The translations under genes were made by a program, and so were the position numbers. Positions 1 to 7,737 of a stretch of DNA of 64,000 nt are shown in pieces. Below the pieces are notes generated by a model. It had not been told where the DNA came from. It saw nothing but the letters and a program-made list of their open reading frames with translations, and made no database searches. Each line of letters opens with the position of its first letter. Positions within the stretch are counted from its first letter, which is position 1. The DNA is from Clostridia bacterium (GTDB taxonomy: Bacteria; Bacillota; Clostridia; Oscillospirales; UBA644), in NCBI GenBank assembly GCA_017934975.1, contig JAGBIM010000023.1:62001-126000 (forward strand), given 5' to 3'.

Positions 1-391
1 CCAAGGAAATATCCCGACAACGCCATCCGAACTCTTCCGATTCCACCGTGCAACGGGAGAAGGCGACGGCCTCACACTCCCGCAGAGCTTTGACCCCCAT
101 CACGGAGCAACGGTCAAACCGCCCGCCCTTGGCGTACCACAAAGGGGCGCGGACCCCTTCCGTCAAGGAACAGTTTTCCACCGAAAATCCTTCCACGTGC
201 CAGAAGGGATAGCGCAGGCAGAAGGCACAGTTGCGTACGGTAATATTGCGGGCCTCTTTCAGGGCAGACTCCCCGTCCGCCGGTCCGTCGAAGGTGCAAT
301 CCTCCACCAACCCGTCCCGCAGGGCGTACAACGCCCGCTCTTCATCCAACGTAAGATTTGCAATCCGTTTCAAAATCTCTTCTCCAGACAT
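1..391 (-). CDS. DUF3737 family protein, N-terminal part (cut by window edge)
   Basis: The first 130 codons of a gene whose 3' end lies beyond the left edge. The translation begins MSGEEILKRIANLTLDEERA and contains the family hallmark DGPADGESALKEARNI, followed by repeated short units of the type 'CSLTEG', 'CSVMGV' and 'CTVESE'. Such repeats fit the right-handed parallel beta-helix expected for DUF3737. The family is widespread in Firmicutes; its function is unknown and no catalytic residues can be pointed to. The ATG at 391 was chosen because translation from it matches the family from its first residues. A clear promoter lies just upstream (406-434). It is divergent from the NERD gene, so the two share one intergenic control region. 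Confidence 0.85.
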   Translation of the reverse strand, partial: MSGEEILKRIANLTLDEERALYALRDGLVEDCTFDGPADGESALKEARNITVRNCAFCLRYPFWHVEGFSVENCSLTEGVRAPLWYAKGGRFDRCSVMGVKALRECEAVAFSRCTVESEEFGWRCRDISL

Positions 392-405
392 ATTGTAATG
401 AAAAC

Positions 406-434
406 AGTATAGCACGATTTACAAAAAATGTCAA
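406..434 (-). promoter_or_regulatory. Sigma-A type promoter of the DUF3737 gene
   Basis: On the minus strand TTGACA (434-429) is separated by 17 bp from TATACT (411-406), preceded by TGC, an extended -10. The start codon of the DUF3737 gene follows 15 bp downstream of the -10, so the leader is very short. Confidence 0.8.
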
Positions 435-474
435 GATATCCTTCAAGAGAAAGCTCAACTGCAATTTTTTACTA

Positions 475-496
475 ATTTGCAAAAACGCTTGCAAAT
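475..496. promoter_or_regulatory. Inverted repeat over the NERD-gene -35 element
   Basis: Perfect 8-bp arms ATTTGCAA and TTGCAAAT separated by 6 bp. The right arm contains the TTGCAA -35 hexamer (489-494) of the NERD gene. A dimeric repressor bound here would block that promoter; this is inference from position only. Confidence 0.45.
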
Positions 497-517
497 TGAA
501 GAAAAAAATGCTACAAT
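489..517 (+). promoter_or_regulatory. Sigma-A type promoter of the NERD gene
   Basis: TTGCAA (489-494), 17-bp spacer, TACAAT (512-517) preceded by TGC. The AAAAGG ribosome binding site (525-530) and the ATG at 539 follow directly. Confidence 0.8.
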
Positions 518-538
518 AAAAGAAAAAAGGTGAATTAT

Positions 539-1384
539 ATGGAGAACCTGAAAGAAATATATAAGAACCTCACGGGTGTTGATATCGAAAAAGAAAAAAT
601 TATTTGGGACAAACGGGGAAAAGGGTATTACGGAGAATTTCTTCTTTTTTCACACTTGTACCAAAATATATACGGGCATACTAAATTCCTTATGAATTTA
701 GAAATCCCTACCGAAAACGGGAAAACGACAGAAATCGATCTTTTAATGGTCAACGAAGCCGGCATATACGTTTTTGAAGTAAAACACTTCAATGGAATCA
801 TCTACGGATCAGACGGAGATGAAACTTGGACACAATGGTTTAAAACTGCACCGAGCCAAAAATTTAAAAGTCCCGTCAAACAAAACGAATACCATATTCA
901 AGCTTTAAAGACAATGTTTCCCGATGCAAAAATCTCTTCCTTTATTGTCTTTTCAAATATTGATTGCAACCTTCATACCGAAGTCAAGACTCCCGGCATT
1001 AACGTCTGCAAAATAGAGGACATTGAAATGCTCCTTGACTACACATTCACATCCAGCGTATTATCTGTCGAAAAAATCGAAGAGATTTTTAACCGCTTAT
1101 CCCCTTACTCAAAAATGCAGGAGCCTGCCACCGTTGAAGGCGAAACTGCCCCATTTTCAGCATGGGTCGAACCTGTCCTCAAGGAATTAAAAAAAGAAAA
1201 AGAAAGCACGAAAACAGAAAAGGACCGCTTGGCAAAAAGACAGACTTTCTACAAGATCGCAACCGCTTGTACCGTCATATTCTGCATTATGTTTGCTGTG
1301 TTAAGCGTAATTTTCACAAATTCAATGACTGAAAAAAACGAAAGAGACTCCAAGAAAAATACAAAGCAGAAGAAAACAAAATAA
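539..1384 (+). CDS. NERD nuclease-domain membrane protein, zero-frame part
   Basis: A NERD (nuclease-related) domain occupies about residues 28-150. The PD-(D/E)XK-like core is visible as Glu33 in YYGEF, Asp67 in TEIDLLM, and Glu80 and Lys82 in FEVKHF, so the nuclease site looks intact. A Lys/Glu-rich stretch is followed by one membrane segment (about residues 238-260, hydrophobic TACTVIFCIMFAVLSVIF). The frame then ends in a poor Lys/Asn-rich tail. The -1 frame from the A tract at 1332-1338 instead continues as a coiled coil plus a further domain (see next two entries), so the intended product is probably about 436 residues. The ATG at 539 was preferred over the GTG at 530, because AAAAGG is 8 nt from the ATG but touches the GTG. 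The gene has its own promoter and terminator. NERD proteins often occur in defence or DNA-processing settings, but nothing nearby supports one here. Confidence 0.75.
   Translation: MENLKEIYKNLTGVDIEKEKIIWDKRGKGYYGEFLLFSHLYQNIYGHTKFLMNLEIPTENGKTTEIDLLMVNEAGIYVFEVKHFNGIIYGSDGDETWTQWFKTAPSQKFKSPVKQNEYHIQALKTMFPDAKISSFIVFSNIDCNLHTEVKTPGINVCKIEDIEMLLDYTFTSSVLSVEKIEEIFNRLSPYSKMQEPATVEGETAPFSAWVEPVLKELKKEKESTKTEKDRLAKRQTFYKIATACTVIFCIMFAVLSVIFTNSMTEKNERDSKKNTKQKKTK
1333..1339 (+). other. Slippery heptamer A AAA AAC / frameshift point
   Basis: In the NERD gene's reading frame the bases divide as A AAA AAC, the classical X XXY YYZ layout for -1 slippage. The A run is 7 long (1332-1338). Shifting to -1 here removes the nearby stop and joins the membrane segment to an uninterrupted 170-codon frame. 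A one-base deletion in the homopolymer, in the genome or the assembly, would look the same. Confidence 0.6.
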
Positions 1385-1848
1385 AAGCCGATTACAATGC
1401 AAAAATTGCAGAATTCAATCAAAAATTTTTGCACGTTGATGAAATCGACAATCCTTATATTGACGCACTCCAATCTTATATTGACGTTTCCGAAGTCTCT
1501 CTGCTTCCCCTGACCGATGACGCAGTTCAATTCACCGCAAAACTTTCTCTGAAAACAAAAGAATACGTTATTAAACTTTCTCAAAACGCGAAATACATTG
1601 TTATGACAAAAGACAGAAAAATCTACGAGTATAATATGTTCAATGCATCAAATCGATATTTTCTAAACAACTCCGAGCTAACTCCCTATCGAACGTCCCT
1701 CCCTCTTGAAGATATTCATTTTTTTGGAATTAACGATATTGCTTCTGTAGAGTATATAAAAATTACAGGACTTTCCGTTTGCAAAACTGATATAAGCAAC
1801 ACCATAATCAAGAAGAATCTTGAACTGGAGTTATATAAAGCAAATTAG
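1333..1848 (+). CDS. C-terminal half of the NERD membrane protein, -1 frame
   Basis: This frame has no good start of its own: the first in-frame initiator is a TTG at 1429 with no ribosome binding site, inside what reads as coiled coil. Read from the slip point it gives a charged helix (KKRKRLQEKYKAEENKIKA and onward to about 1440). A globular domain of about 130 residues follows (IDVSEVSLLPLTDD to ELELYKAN) that I do not recognise. Its codon use and composition match the upstream half, which supports one ancestral gene. It ends 5 bp before a terminator that serves both halves. It is either the product of programmed -1 frameshifting or the 3' half of a recently broken gene. Confidence 0.6.
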   Translation, partial: KKRKRLQEKYKAEENKIKADYNAKIAEFNQKFLHVDEIDNPYIDALQSYIDVSEVSLLPLTDDAVQFTAKLSLKTKEYVIKLSQNAKYIVMTKDRKIYEYNMFNASNRYFLNNSELTPYRTSLPLEDIHFFGINDIASVEYIKITGLSVCKTDISNTIIKKNLELELYKAN

Positions 1849-1852
1849 CACA

Positions 1853-1883
1853 AAAAGTCCCGACCGTTGGTCGGGACTTTTAT
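1853..1883 (+). terminator. Rho-independent terminator of the NERD gene
   Basis: A 13-bp stem, AAAAGTCCCGACC pairing with GGTCGGGACTTTT, around a short loop and ending in T residues, 5 bp after the stop codon at 1848. Confidence 0.85.
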
Positions 1884-1898
1884 TCGTCTTATATTCCC

Positions 1899-1965
1899 CC
1901 GACGGATGGTATCCGTCGGATTCGGCTTTTCTTTGGTACTTTCTTTTCTCCCGAAAAGAAAGTAC
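1899..1965. repeat. Pair of intergenic hairpins after gpmI
   Basis: Two perfect inverted repeats stand side by side between the NERD gene and the 3' end of gpmI. CCGACGGAT/ATCCGTCGG (1899-1919) has a 3-nt loop. GTACTTTCTTTTC/GAAAAGAAAGTAC (1936-1965) has a 13-bp stem and a 4-nt loop. Neither has a proper U tract on the gpmI strand, so they look more like a dispersed intergenic repeat or a 3'-end RNA stabiliser than a standard terminator. Confidence 0.6.
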
Positions 1966-1979
1966 AGAACCCGTTCGCC

Positions 1980-3512
1980 TTACAGAATAATGCTCTCCCC
2001 GTCCATCTCCGCAGGCTGGGGCAGGCCCAGAAGCTTGAGGATGGTGGGAGAAATGTCGCACAGTTTGCCGCCTTCCCGCAGTTCGCAATCCTTACCGATG
2101 ACGGCGAAGGGAACGGGGTTGGTGGTGTGCGCGGTGAAGGGAGAACCGTCTTCGGCTACCATGCAGTCCGCGTTGCCGTGGTCTGCGGTCAGAAGCATCA
2201 CGCCGCCCATGTTCAGAACGGCTTCGGCGGTGCGTCCCACGCAGGTGTCCACCGTTTCCACCGCCTTCACGGCCGCGTCGAAAATACCCGTGTGACCAAC
2301 CATATCGCAGTTGGCGTAGTTGAGAATCACCACGTCGTATTTGCCGCTGTTGATGGCGTCAACCACCTTGTCGCAGACGGGAACGGCGCTCATTTCGGGC
2401 TGAAGATCGTAGGTGGCAACCTTGGGAGAAGCCACGAGGATGCGATCTTCCCCTTCGTATTCCACTTCCACGCCGCCGTTGAAGAAGAAGGTGACGTGAG
2501 CGTATTTTTCGGTTTCGGCAATGCGCAGCTGGGTCATATTCTGCTTGGAGAGATATTCACCCAGCGTATTGGCCAGAGATTGGGGCTTGAAGGCCACCTG
2601 CACGTTGGGCATGGAGGCGTCGTACTGGGTCATGCAAACGTAGAACACGTCCAGTTTGCCGCCCTTACGCTCAAAGCCGTTGAATTCGGGATCCACGAAG
2701 GTACGGGTGATTTCCCGTGCCCGGTCGGGACGGAAGTTGAAGAAGATCACACTGTCCCCGGAAGCGATGCGGTCGGTGCCGTTGATGACGGTGGGAAGGA
2801 CGAATTCATCGGTCAGATTCTTGCCGTCTTCGTCCACAACTTCGTAAGAAGCGCGAACGGCAGCGGCGGCATCGTCGGCCTGAATTCCTTCTCCGTAAAC
2901 GAGAGCGGCGTAAGCCTTGCCCACGCGATCCCAGCGGTTGTCACGGTCCATACCGTAGAAACGGCCCATAACGGTGGCGATTTTGCCTGCGCCGATTTCC
3001 GCAAATTCCTTGTTGGCCGCATCGATGAAGTCCGCCGCGGAAGCGGGAGGAACGTCACGGCCGTCCAGAAGGGCGTGGATGAAGATCTTGGTCAGACCGA
3101 AATCCTTGGCCATGCGGACGAGGGCGTAGAGATGCTCAATGTGAGAGTGAACCCCACCGTCGGACAAAAGGCCCATCAGATGCAGGGCGGAACCCTTGGC
3201 CTTGCAGTTTTCCATGGCGGCAACCAGGGCTTCGTTGGTCTTGAGGGACCCTTCCTTGGCGGCCTTGGAAATGCGGGTCAGCTCCTGATAGACCACGCGG
3301 CCCGCGCCGATGTTGGTGTGGCCAACCTCGGAGTTGCCCATCTGTCCGTCGGGCAGACCCACGTCCATCCCCGACGCACCGATTTGGGTGGTGGGGCAGG
3401 TGGCAAAGATCTTGTCCAGGTTGGGGGTTTTGGCGGCCTCAATGGCGTTCACTTCCTTCACGGAATTGAAGCCGAAGCCATCCATAATGCAGAGAACGAG
3501 AGGTTTTTTCAT
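1980..3512 (-). CDS. gpmI: 2,3-bisphosphoglycerate-independent phosphoglycerate mutase
   Basis: Interconverts 3- and 2-phosphoglycerate in cytosolic glycolysis through a phosphoserine intermediate with two Mn ions. The first metal-site motif is MDGFG with Asp11. The catalytic serine is Ser61 in GNSEVGHTNIGAG. Later metal ligands appear in TADHGNADCM and the histidine of TAHTTNPVPF. At 510 residues it has the usual family length. The ATG at 3512 was chosen: a GGGAG box lies 7 nt upstream, while the TTG at 3518 has none. It is the last gene of pgk-tpiA-gpmI, 12 bp after tpiA. Neither gapA nor eno is in the window. Its 3' side carries the hairpin pair at 1899-1965. Confidence 0.97.
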   Translation of the reverse strand: MKKPLVLCIMDGFGFNSVKEVNAIEAAKTPNLDKIFATCPTTQIGASGMDVGLPDGQMGNSEVGHTNIGAGRVVYQELTRISKAAKEGSLKTNEALVAAMENCKAKGSALHLMGLLSDGGVHSHIEHLYALVRMAKDFGLTKIFIHALLDGRDVPPASAADFIDAANKEFAEIGAGKIATVMGRFYGMDRDNRWDRVGKAYAALVYGEGIQADDAAAAVRASYEVVDEDGKNLTDEFVLPTVINGTDRIASGDSVIFFNFRPDRAREITRTFVDPEFNGFERKGGKLDVFYVCMTQYDASMPNVQVAFKPQSLANTLGEYLSKQNMTQLRIAETEKYAHVTFFFNGGVEVEYEGEDRILVASPKVATYDLQPEMSAVPVCDKVVDAINSGKYDVVILNYANCDMVGHTGIFDAAVKAVETVDTCVGRTAEAVLNMGGVMLLTADHGNADCMVAEDGSPFTAHTTNPVPFAVIGKDCELREGGKLCDISPTILKLLGLPQPAEMDGESIIL

Positions 3513-3524
3513 GATCAATCTCCC

Positions 3525-4292
3525 TTATTTGGAAGCAGATTTTACGATTGCGGTGAAATCGGGAACCTTCAGAGAAGCACCGCCGATCAGTCCGCCGTCC
3601 ACGTTGTATTTGGCCAACAGTTCGTCTGCGTTGCCGGCGTTCATAGATCCGCCGTACTGAACGGTGACGGTTTCGGCCACGTCCTTACCGTACACGTCGG
3701 CAACGGCGGCACGGACGGCACCGTTGGTTTCGTCCGCCTGTTCCGCGGTGGCGGTAAGGCCGGTTCCGATGGCCCAAACGGGTTCGTAAGCGATGATGAC
3801 GTTCTTCAGGTCTTCGGCCTTCACGTTCAGAAGAGCCAGCTTGGTCTGCATGCCGACCACTTCGTTGGTCACGCCGTTGATGCGCTGATCCTTCAGCTCA
3901 CCCACGCAAAGGATGACCTTCAGACCTGCGGCCAGAGCGGCAAGAACCTTCTTGTTGCAGGATTCGTCGGTTTCAGCGTAATACTGACGGCGTTCACTGT
4001 GGCCGATGATAACGTATTCCACGCCCAGGTCCTTCAGCATATCGGCGGCAATTTCGCCGGTGAAAGCGCCCTTGGCTTCAAAATGCATATTCTGTGCACC
4101 GATCTTGATGTTGGTGCCCTTAGCGGCTTCGATGGCGTTCTGCAGGCAAACGTAAGGCACGCAGCAGACCACGTCGCAGGTGGCGTCGGCAACGCAGGGA
4201 GCCAATTCCTTGATGAAGGCGGTGGTTTCGGAAGGAGTTTTGTTCATCTTCCAGTTGCCGGCGATCACGGTTCTTCTCAGTTCGGTATTCAT
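3525..4292 (-). CDS. tpiA: Triosephosphate isomerase
   Basis: Interconverts dihydroxyacetone phosphate and glyceraldehyde 3-phosphate in cytosolic glycolysis. The TIM-barrel active site is complete: Asn13 and Lys15 in AGNWKMNK, the catalytic His98 in IIGHSERR, the catalytic Glu in YEPVWAIGTG, and the phosphate loop YGGSMNAGN near the C-terminus. Length is 255 residues, normal for the family. The start at 4292 has GAGGAG 9 nt upstream; the frame is open further upstream but crosses an intercistronic hairpin (4318-4344). Middle gene of the glycolysis operon, 73 bp after pgk. Confidence 0.97.
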   Translation of the reverse strand: MNTELRRTVIAGNWKMNKTPSETTAFIKELAPCVADATCDVVCCVPYVCLQNAIEAAKGTNIKIGAQNMHFEAKGAFTGEIAADMLKDLGVEYVIIGHSERRQYYAETDESCNKKVLAALAAGLKVILCVGELKDQRINGVTNEVVGMQTKLALLNVKAEDLKNVIIAYEPVWAIGTGLTATAEQADETNGAVRAAVADVYGKDVAETVTVQYGGSMNAGNADELLAKYNVDGGLIGGASLKVPDFTAIVKSASK

Positions 4293-4317
4293 AATTTTCT
4301 TCTCCTCTTCAAAATCC

Positions 4318-4344
4318 TGCACAGAGAGACAAACCCTCTGTGCA
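4318..4344. repeat. Intercistronic hairpin between pgk and tpiA
   Basis: TGCACAGAG and CTCTGTGCA form a 9-bp perfect stem around a 9-nt loop, in the 73-bp gap between pgk and tpiA. There is no U tract on the transcribed strand, so it is more likely an mRNA processing or stability element than a terminator. Confidence 0.6.
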
Positions 4345-4365
4345 GTACGATTCATTTCAGTTCAA

Positions 4366-5565
4366 TTATTTGTCCAAAAGGCAAGCGATACCGGGAAGTT
4401 CACGGCCTTCCAGGAATTCCAGAGACGCACCGCCACCGGTGGAGATGTGGGTGATCTTGGAAGCGAAGCCCAGCTGTTCGCAAGCAGCCGCAGAGTCACC
4501 GCCGCCCACGATGGTGATGGCGTCGGAATCGGCGAGAGCCTGTGCTACGGCGATGGTACCCTTGGCAAGGGTGGGATTCTCAAACACGCCCATGGGTCCG
4601 TTCCAGACCACGGTCTTGGCGGCCTTGACGGCGTCGGCGAAGAGTTCGCGGGTCTTGGGACCGATGTCGAGCCCCATCTTGTCGGCGGGAATCTTGTCGG
4701 AATCCACCACGTCAACGGCGATTTCGCCATCAATGGGATCGGGGAAGGAAGCGGCCACGACGGTGTCGATGGGAAGAAGGAGCTTCACGCCCTTTTCTTC
4801 GGCCTTCTTCAGCATTTCACGGCAGTAATCCAGCTTGGTTTCATCCAGCAGGGAGGTCCCGATGGACTTGCCCTGTGCGGCCAGGAAGGTGTAAGCCATA
4901 CCGCCGCCGATGATGAGGGTGTCAACCTTGGAGAGCAGGTTGTCGATTACGTTCAGCTTATCGGCAACCTTGGCGCCGCCCAGGATGGCAACGAAGGGAC
5001 GTTCGGGATCGGCCAGAGCCTTGCCCATCACGCCGATTTCCTTCTGAATCAGATAACCGCAAACGGCGGGCAGATAGTCGGCAGCACCGGCGGTGGAAGC
5101 GTGAGCGCGGTGTGCGGCACCGAACGCGTCGTTCACGTAAACTTCCGCCATGGAAGCCATTTCTTTGGCAAATTCAGCATCGTTCTTTTCTTCCCGCTTA
5201 TCGAAACGGGTGTTTTCCAGAAGCATCACTTCGCCGTTCTTCAGCGCAGCGGCCTTGGCCTTGGCGTCTTCCCCGATGGTGTCGGCAGCCAGGGGAACGT
5301 TCACGCCCAGAAGCTCGGTCAGACGGGCGGCAACGGGAGCGAGGGAGTATTTGGCAACGACTTCGCCCTTGGGCTTGCCCATGTGAGAGCAGAGGATCAC
5401 CTTGGCTCCCTGACCCATCAGATATTTGATGGTGGGAAGGGCTTCCACGATGCGCTTATCGCTGGTGATGACGCCGTCCTTCAGGGGGACGTTGAAATCG
5501 CAGCGAACCAGGACGGTCTTGCCGGCAACGGCAATGTCTTCGACGTTCTTCTTGTTGTAGTTCAT
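4366..5565 (-). CDS. pgk: Phosphoglycerate kinase
   Basis: Transfers phosphate from 1,3-bisphosphoglycerate to ADP. The N-terminal substrate domain shows VRCDFNVPL and SHMGKPKG with the basic-patch arginine in LENTRF. The hinge and nucleotide domain follow, with [17 protein letters not shown] and the GGGDSAAA glycine loop. Length is 399 residues, typical for bacteria. The start at 5565 has GGAGTG 9 nt upstream. First gene of pgk-tpiA-gpmI, driven by the promoter at 5633-5661. gapA, which usually precedes pgk, is absent here. Confidence 0.97.
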   Translation of the reverse strand: MNYNKKNVEDIAVAGKTVLVRCDFNVPLKDGVITSDKRIVEALPTIKYLMGQGAKVILCSHMGKPKGEVVAKYSLAPVAARLTELLGVNVPLAADTIGEDAKAKAAALKNGEVMLLENTRFDKREEKNDAEFAKEMASMAEVYVNDAFGAAHRAHASTAGAADYLPAVCGYLIQKEIGVMGKALADPERPFVAILGGAKVADKLNVIDNLLSKVDTLIIGGGMAYTFLAAQGKSIGTSLLDETKLDYCREMLKKAEEKGVKLLLPIDTVVAASFPDPIDGEIAVDVVDSDKIPADKMGLDIGPKTRELFADAVKAAKTVVWNGPMGVFENPTLAKGTIAVAQALADSDAITIVGGGDSAAACEQLGFASKITHISTGGGASLEFLEGRELPGIACLLDK

Positions 5566-5632
5566 TGTATCATTCACTCCTTGATAGAATAAAAAATTTT
5601 CGATCCAAACGGACGAAGTCCGTTCATCGTTC

Positions 5633-5661
5633 ATTGTACCACATTTTTCCGTTTTTTGCAA
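5633..5661 (-). promoter_or_regulatory. Promoter of the pgk-tpiA-gpmI operon
   Basis: On the minus strand TTGCAA (5661-5656), 17-bp spacer, TACAAT (5638-5633) with an extended -10 TGG. The pgk start codon lies about 68 bp downstream. Confidence 0.8.
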
Positions 5662-5677
5662 GGGTTTTAGAAAGGTG

Positions 5678-6202
5678 TTAATCTTTGTTCATATTTTGCC
5701 CGATTCCCGGGAGGTTATAACGTCCCAGAATCCGAAGGGGAATCCAGACAACAACCCCGCACAGGGCGGAGGAAATCCCCGTCAAGGGCAGCACCGACCA
5801 TACGGCAGGCGTCAGCAAAAAGGACGCGGCGCACAACTGCCCGATTCCATGCAAAACCGCCCCCGCCGCACTGACTCCGAGAGAAGAAAAGCAGGAGCAT
5901 TTTTTCAGAAGGGCCATGCCGCACAGAGACAAAACCGTGCCGCAGAGGGAGAAGATCACGCCGCTGAGCCGTCCGAGGAACAATCCGCTCAACAGAGCCC
6001 GAAGAACTCCGAAGCCGAGGGCCTGCGGAAAGGGGTACGCGTACAAAACGAAAAGGGAAACGATATTGGCAAAACCCAATTTTACTCCGGGAACGGGAAT
6101 CTGAAAGGGCAGCACCGATTCCACCCAGGACAGAATCAGCGCCACCGCCAGAAGCGGGGCGAATTGGGTAATGCGGGAGATTCGGGAGGAGTTACCCCAC
6201 AT
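5678..6202 (-). CDS. Gx transporter family membrane protein, EetB-like
   Basis: A 174-residue integral membrane protein with about five hydrophobic segments. The early motif ([20 protein letters not shown] followed by FANIVSLF) is characteristic of the Gx_transp family, often annotated as heptaprenyl diphosphate synthase component I. The family resembles S components of ECF transporters. In the Listeria extracellular electron transfer locus a protein of this family (EetB) is encoded beside EetA and FmnB. Here it follows the NusG-domain-II gene, overlapping it by 11 bp, and ApbE precedes both. The ATG at 6202 has GGAGGT 9 nt upstream. A role in moving a flavin or quinone precursor across the membrane is inference; no prenyltransferase or NDH-2 gene is adjacent. 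Confidence 0.75.
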   Translation of the reverse strand: MWGNSSRISRITQFAPLLAVALILSWVESVLPFQIPVPGVKLGFANIVSLFVLYAYPFPQALGFGVLRALLSGLFLGRLSGVIFSLCGTVLSLCGMALLKKCSCFSSLGVSAAGAVLHGIGQLCAASFLLTPAVWSVLPLTGISSALCGVVVWIPLRILGRYNLPGIGQNMNKD

Positions 6203-6536
6203 AAGCGTCCACCTCCCCGGAAATGACGATGGAGATGCGATTGGGCAGGCAAAGGATCGTCTGTCCTTCCCTGGAAATCCTGCCCATTTCGTGGCAAAGG
6301 CCGTCGGGGCATTGAGATTCTTCCACCCAAATCGTACCGTCACGGACAACCAGAAGCGTTCCGTCCTCCAGACGAAAGGAGGTATCTTCCGAAAGGGGAA
6401 GACGGGTCACGATCGCTCCGTCCACGCTCACGGTGGCGTAAGCCCCTTCGGAGGAAGGAAACCACAGGGGAACGGTACAGAGGGCAACCAAAGCTATGAT
6501 CAGGACCAAGTCCCAGATACGCACGTTTCGATTCAT
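6192..6536 (-). CDS. NusG domain II protein, EetA-like
   Basis: 114 residues. One N-terminal membrane segment (about residues 7-26, ending PLWFPSS) precedes an extracytoplasmic NusG-domain-II fold. The family signature is visible: a short beta-rich stretch, then QCPDGLCHEMGRIS with its paired cysteines, then GQTILCLPNRISIVI. Despite the name it is not a transcription factor. Proteins of this family pair with Gx transporters and ApbE enzymes, as EetA does in Listeria's flavin-based electron transfer locus. The start at 6536 overlaps the apbE stop (ATGA) and has a GGGAGA box, so translation is coupled. Confidence 0.75.
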   Translation of the reverse strand: MNRNVRIWDLVLIIALVALCTVPLWFPSSEGAYATVSVDGAIVTRLPLSEDTSFRLEDGTLLVVRDGTIWVEESQCPDGLCHEMGRISREGQTILCLPNRISIVISGEVDAYVG

Positions 6537-7543
6537 GGCTTCTCCCAACGATAATTTTGCGACGTCAGAGTAAAGGCATCCTTTAGACCGTCGCTGACCA
6601 GGACTCTGCCGTCCTCACAAAGGAAAATCACGTCAAAAGGACGGAACAGAGGATTTTCGCAAAGGGCCTCGTATAAGGCCAGGCCCTTTTCTTCTCCCAT
6701 CAGCCACAGAGCCGTGGACGCCAGATCCGCCTGGGCACCGTCGGCACAGGCCACCGTCACGGAAAGAAGATCGCTCTGACGGGGGTAGCCCGTTTTGGCG
6801 TCCAGAAGATGATGATAGCGGGTGCCTTCGTAATCAAAAAACCGCTCGTAGCCCCCGGAGGTCACCACGGAGGTATCGGTCAGCCGCAATTCCCCGAAGG
6901 TCTCCCCCGCAGACCCCTTCGGGTCCCGGATTCCCACGCGGAAAGGCTCTCCGTTGACGGAACCGAACAAAGCCACGTTTCCACCAAAGGAAAGAACCCC
7001 GGCCTCGGCTCCCGCCGCTTTCAAGGCAAGAACCGTCTTGTCCGCGCCGTAGCCCTTTCCCACGCTGCCGATATCGATGCCCATTCCCCTTTCGGGGAAG
7101 ATCAACGCCGAATCGGTGCGGATCAATTTGTCCCAGCCCACGCGGGACAAAACCTCGCCGACGGCCTCGGAAGAGGGGGGCTCGGTGGCAGAATTCACGT
7201 CCCACAGATCGGACAGAGGCGCTACGGTCAGATCGAAGACGCCTTCGGTTTTTTCACACAAAACCTCCGCCTGCCGCAAAATCCGCGCAAGATCCTCCGT
7301 CAAAGGCAGGGAATCCCCCGCCTTTTGGGCGTAAAACTGCTTATCCCCCTTCGGGGAAATCAGATTCTGCCCCTCGGCGGCGGCCTCGGAGAACACGGAC
7401 GAGGGATTCGTCCCGCCCCAGACCTTTGCCGTACAAAGGGTATCGTACGCCCACACCTGCAGGGATTGAGCAAACGTGGCGCAGGAGCACAGATAAAGCA
7501 GACAAAAAACGAGGCTTAAAGCAAGAACGAGTCGACGCTTCAT
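6533..7543 (-). CDS. apbE: FAD:protein FMN transferase, ApbE family lipoprotein
   Basis: Attaches FMN covalently to threonine residues of extracytoplasmic proteins, using FAD and Mg. The 336 residues start with a lipoprotein signal (LCSC with Cys21 as lipid site), so it works on the outer face of the membrane. Family motifs are present: WDVNSATEPP region, GIDIGSVGKGYGADK, LSFGGNVALFG, and the metal/flavin motif YHHLLDAKTGYP. The ATG at 7543 overlaps the stop of the small upstream gene (ATGA). No FMN-binding-domain substrate with a recognisable target motif lies in the window, so its acceptor protein is elsewhere or unidentified. Together with the next two genes it resembles FmnB-EetA-EetB. 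Confidence 0.9.
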   Translation of the reverse strand: MKRRLVLALSLVFCLLYLCSCATFAQSLQVWAYDTLCTAKVWGGTNPSSVFSEAAAEGQNLISPKGDKQFYAQKAGDSLPLTEDLARILRQAEVLCEKTEGVFDLTVAPLSDLWDVNSATEPPSSEAVGEVLSRVGWDKLIRTDSALIFPERGMGIDIGSVGKGYGADKTVLALKAAGAEAGVLSFGGNVALFGSVNGEPFRVGIRDPKGSAGETFGELRLTDTSVVTSGGYERFFDYEGTRYHHLLDAKTGYPRQSDLLSVTVACADGAQADLASTALWLMGEEKGLALYEALCENPLFRPFDVIFLCEDGRVLVSDGLKDAFTLTSQNYRWEKP

Positions 7544-7707
7544 TCGACGACGATCGTCCCGTTTTTGATAGAATAAATAATGGCCTCCAGCATGGACATT
7601 TTGCCCATTCCGTCCCAGGCGGGAAGGACGGCCAGCAGAGTCAGTCCCACGGCGAGGCACACGGCAACCCCCAACAGAACCCATCCGATATTTTGTTTGG
7701 AACGCAC
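7540..7707 (-). CDS. Small single-pass membrane protein of the ApbE cluster
   Basis: 55 residues. A basic N-terminus (RSKQNIG) is followed by one membrane helix (about residues 8-29) and a short tail with WDGMGKMSMLEAIIYSIKNG. I do not recognise a family. The GTG at 7707 was chosen because AAGGAGG lies 8 nt upstream, and the frame further upstream lacks a site. It is the first gene of the ApbE/NusG-II/Gx unit, immediately after the promoter at 7738-7766, and its stop overlaps the apbE start. Its position suggests an accessory subunit of the same membrane system. Confidence 0.65.
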   Translation of the reverse strand: MRSKQNIGWVLLGVAVCLAVGLTLLAVLPAWDGMGKMSMLEAIIYSIKNGTIVVE

Positions 7708-7737
7708 GGTTCGTTCCTCCTTTTGTTTGATGCTTTT

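Noticed and set aside
539-1848. NERD gene as a defence island member
   Set aside because: It stands alone between DUF3737 and glycolysis genes; no restriction, toxin or phage-defence gene is close.
2127-4454. Very long open frame on the plus strand opposite gpmI and tpiA
   Set aside because: Antisense shadow of two well-identified enzymes; low-complexity translation rich in Gly, Val and His, no family match, no ribosome site.
6192-6536. NusG-type transcription factor
   Set aside because: Only domain II is present, behind a membrane helix; the true nusG is at 21649-22182.
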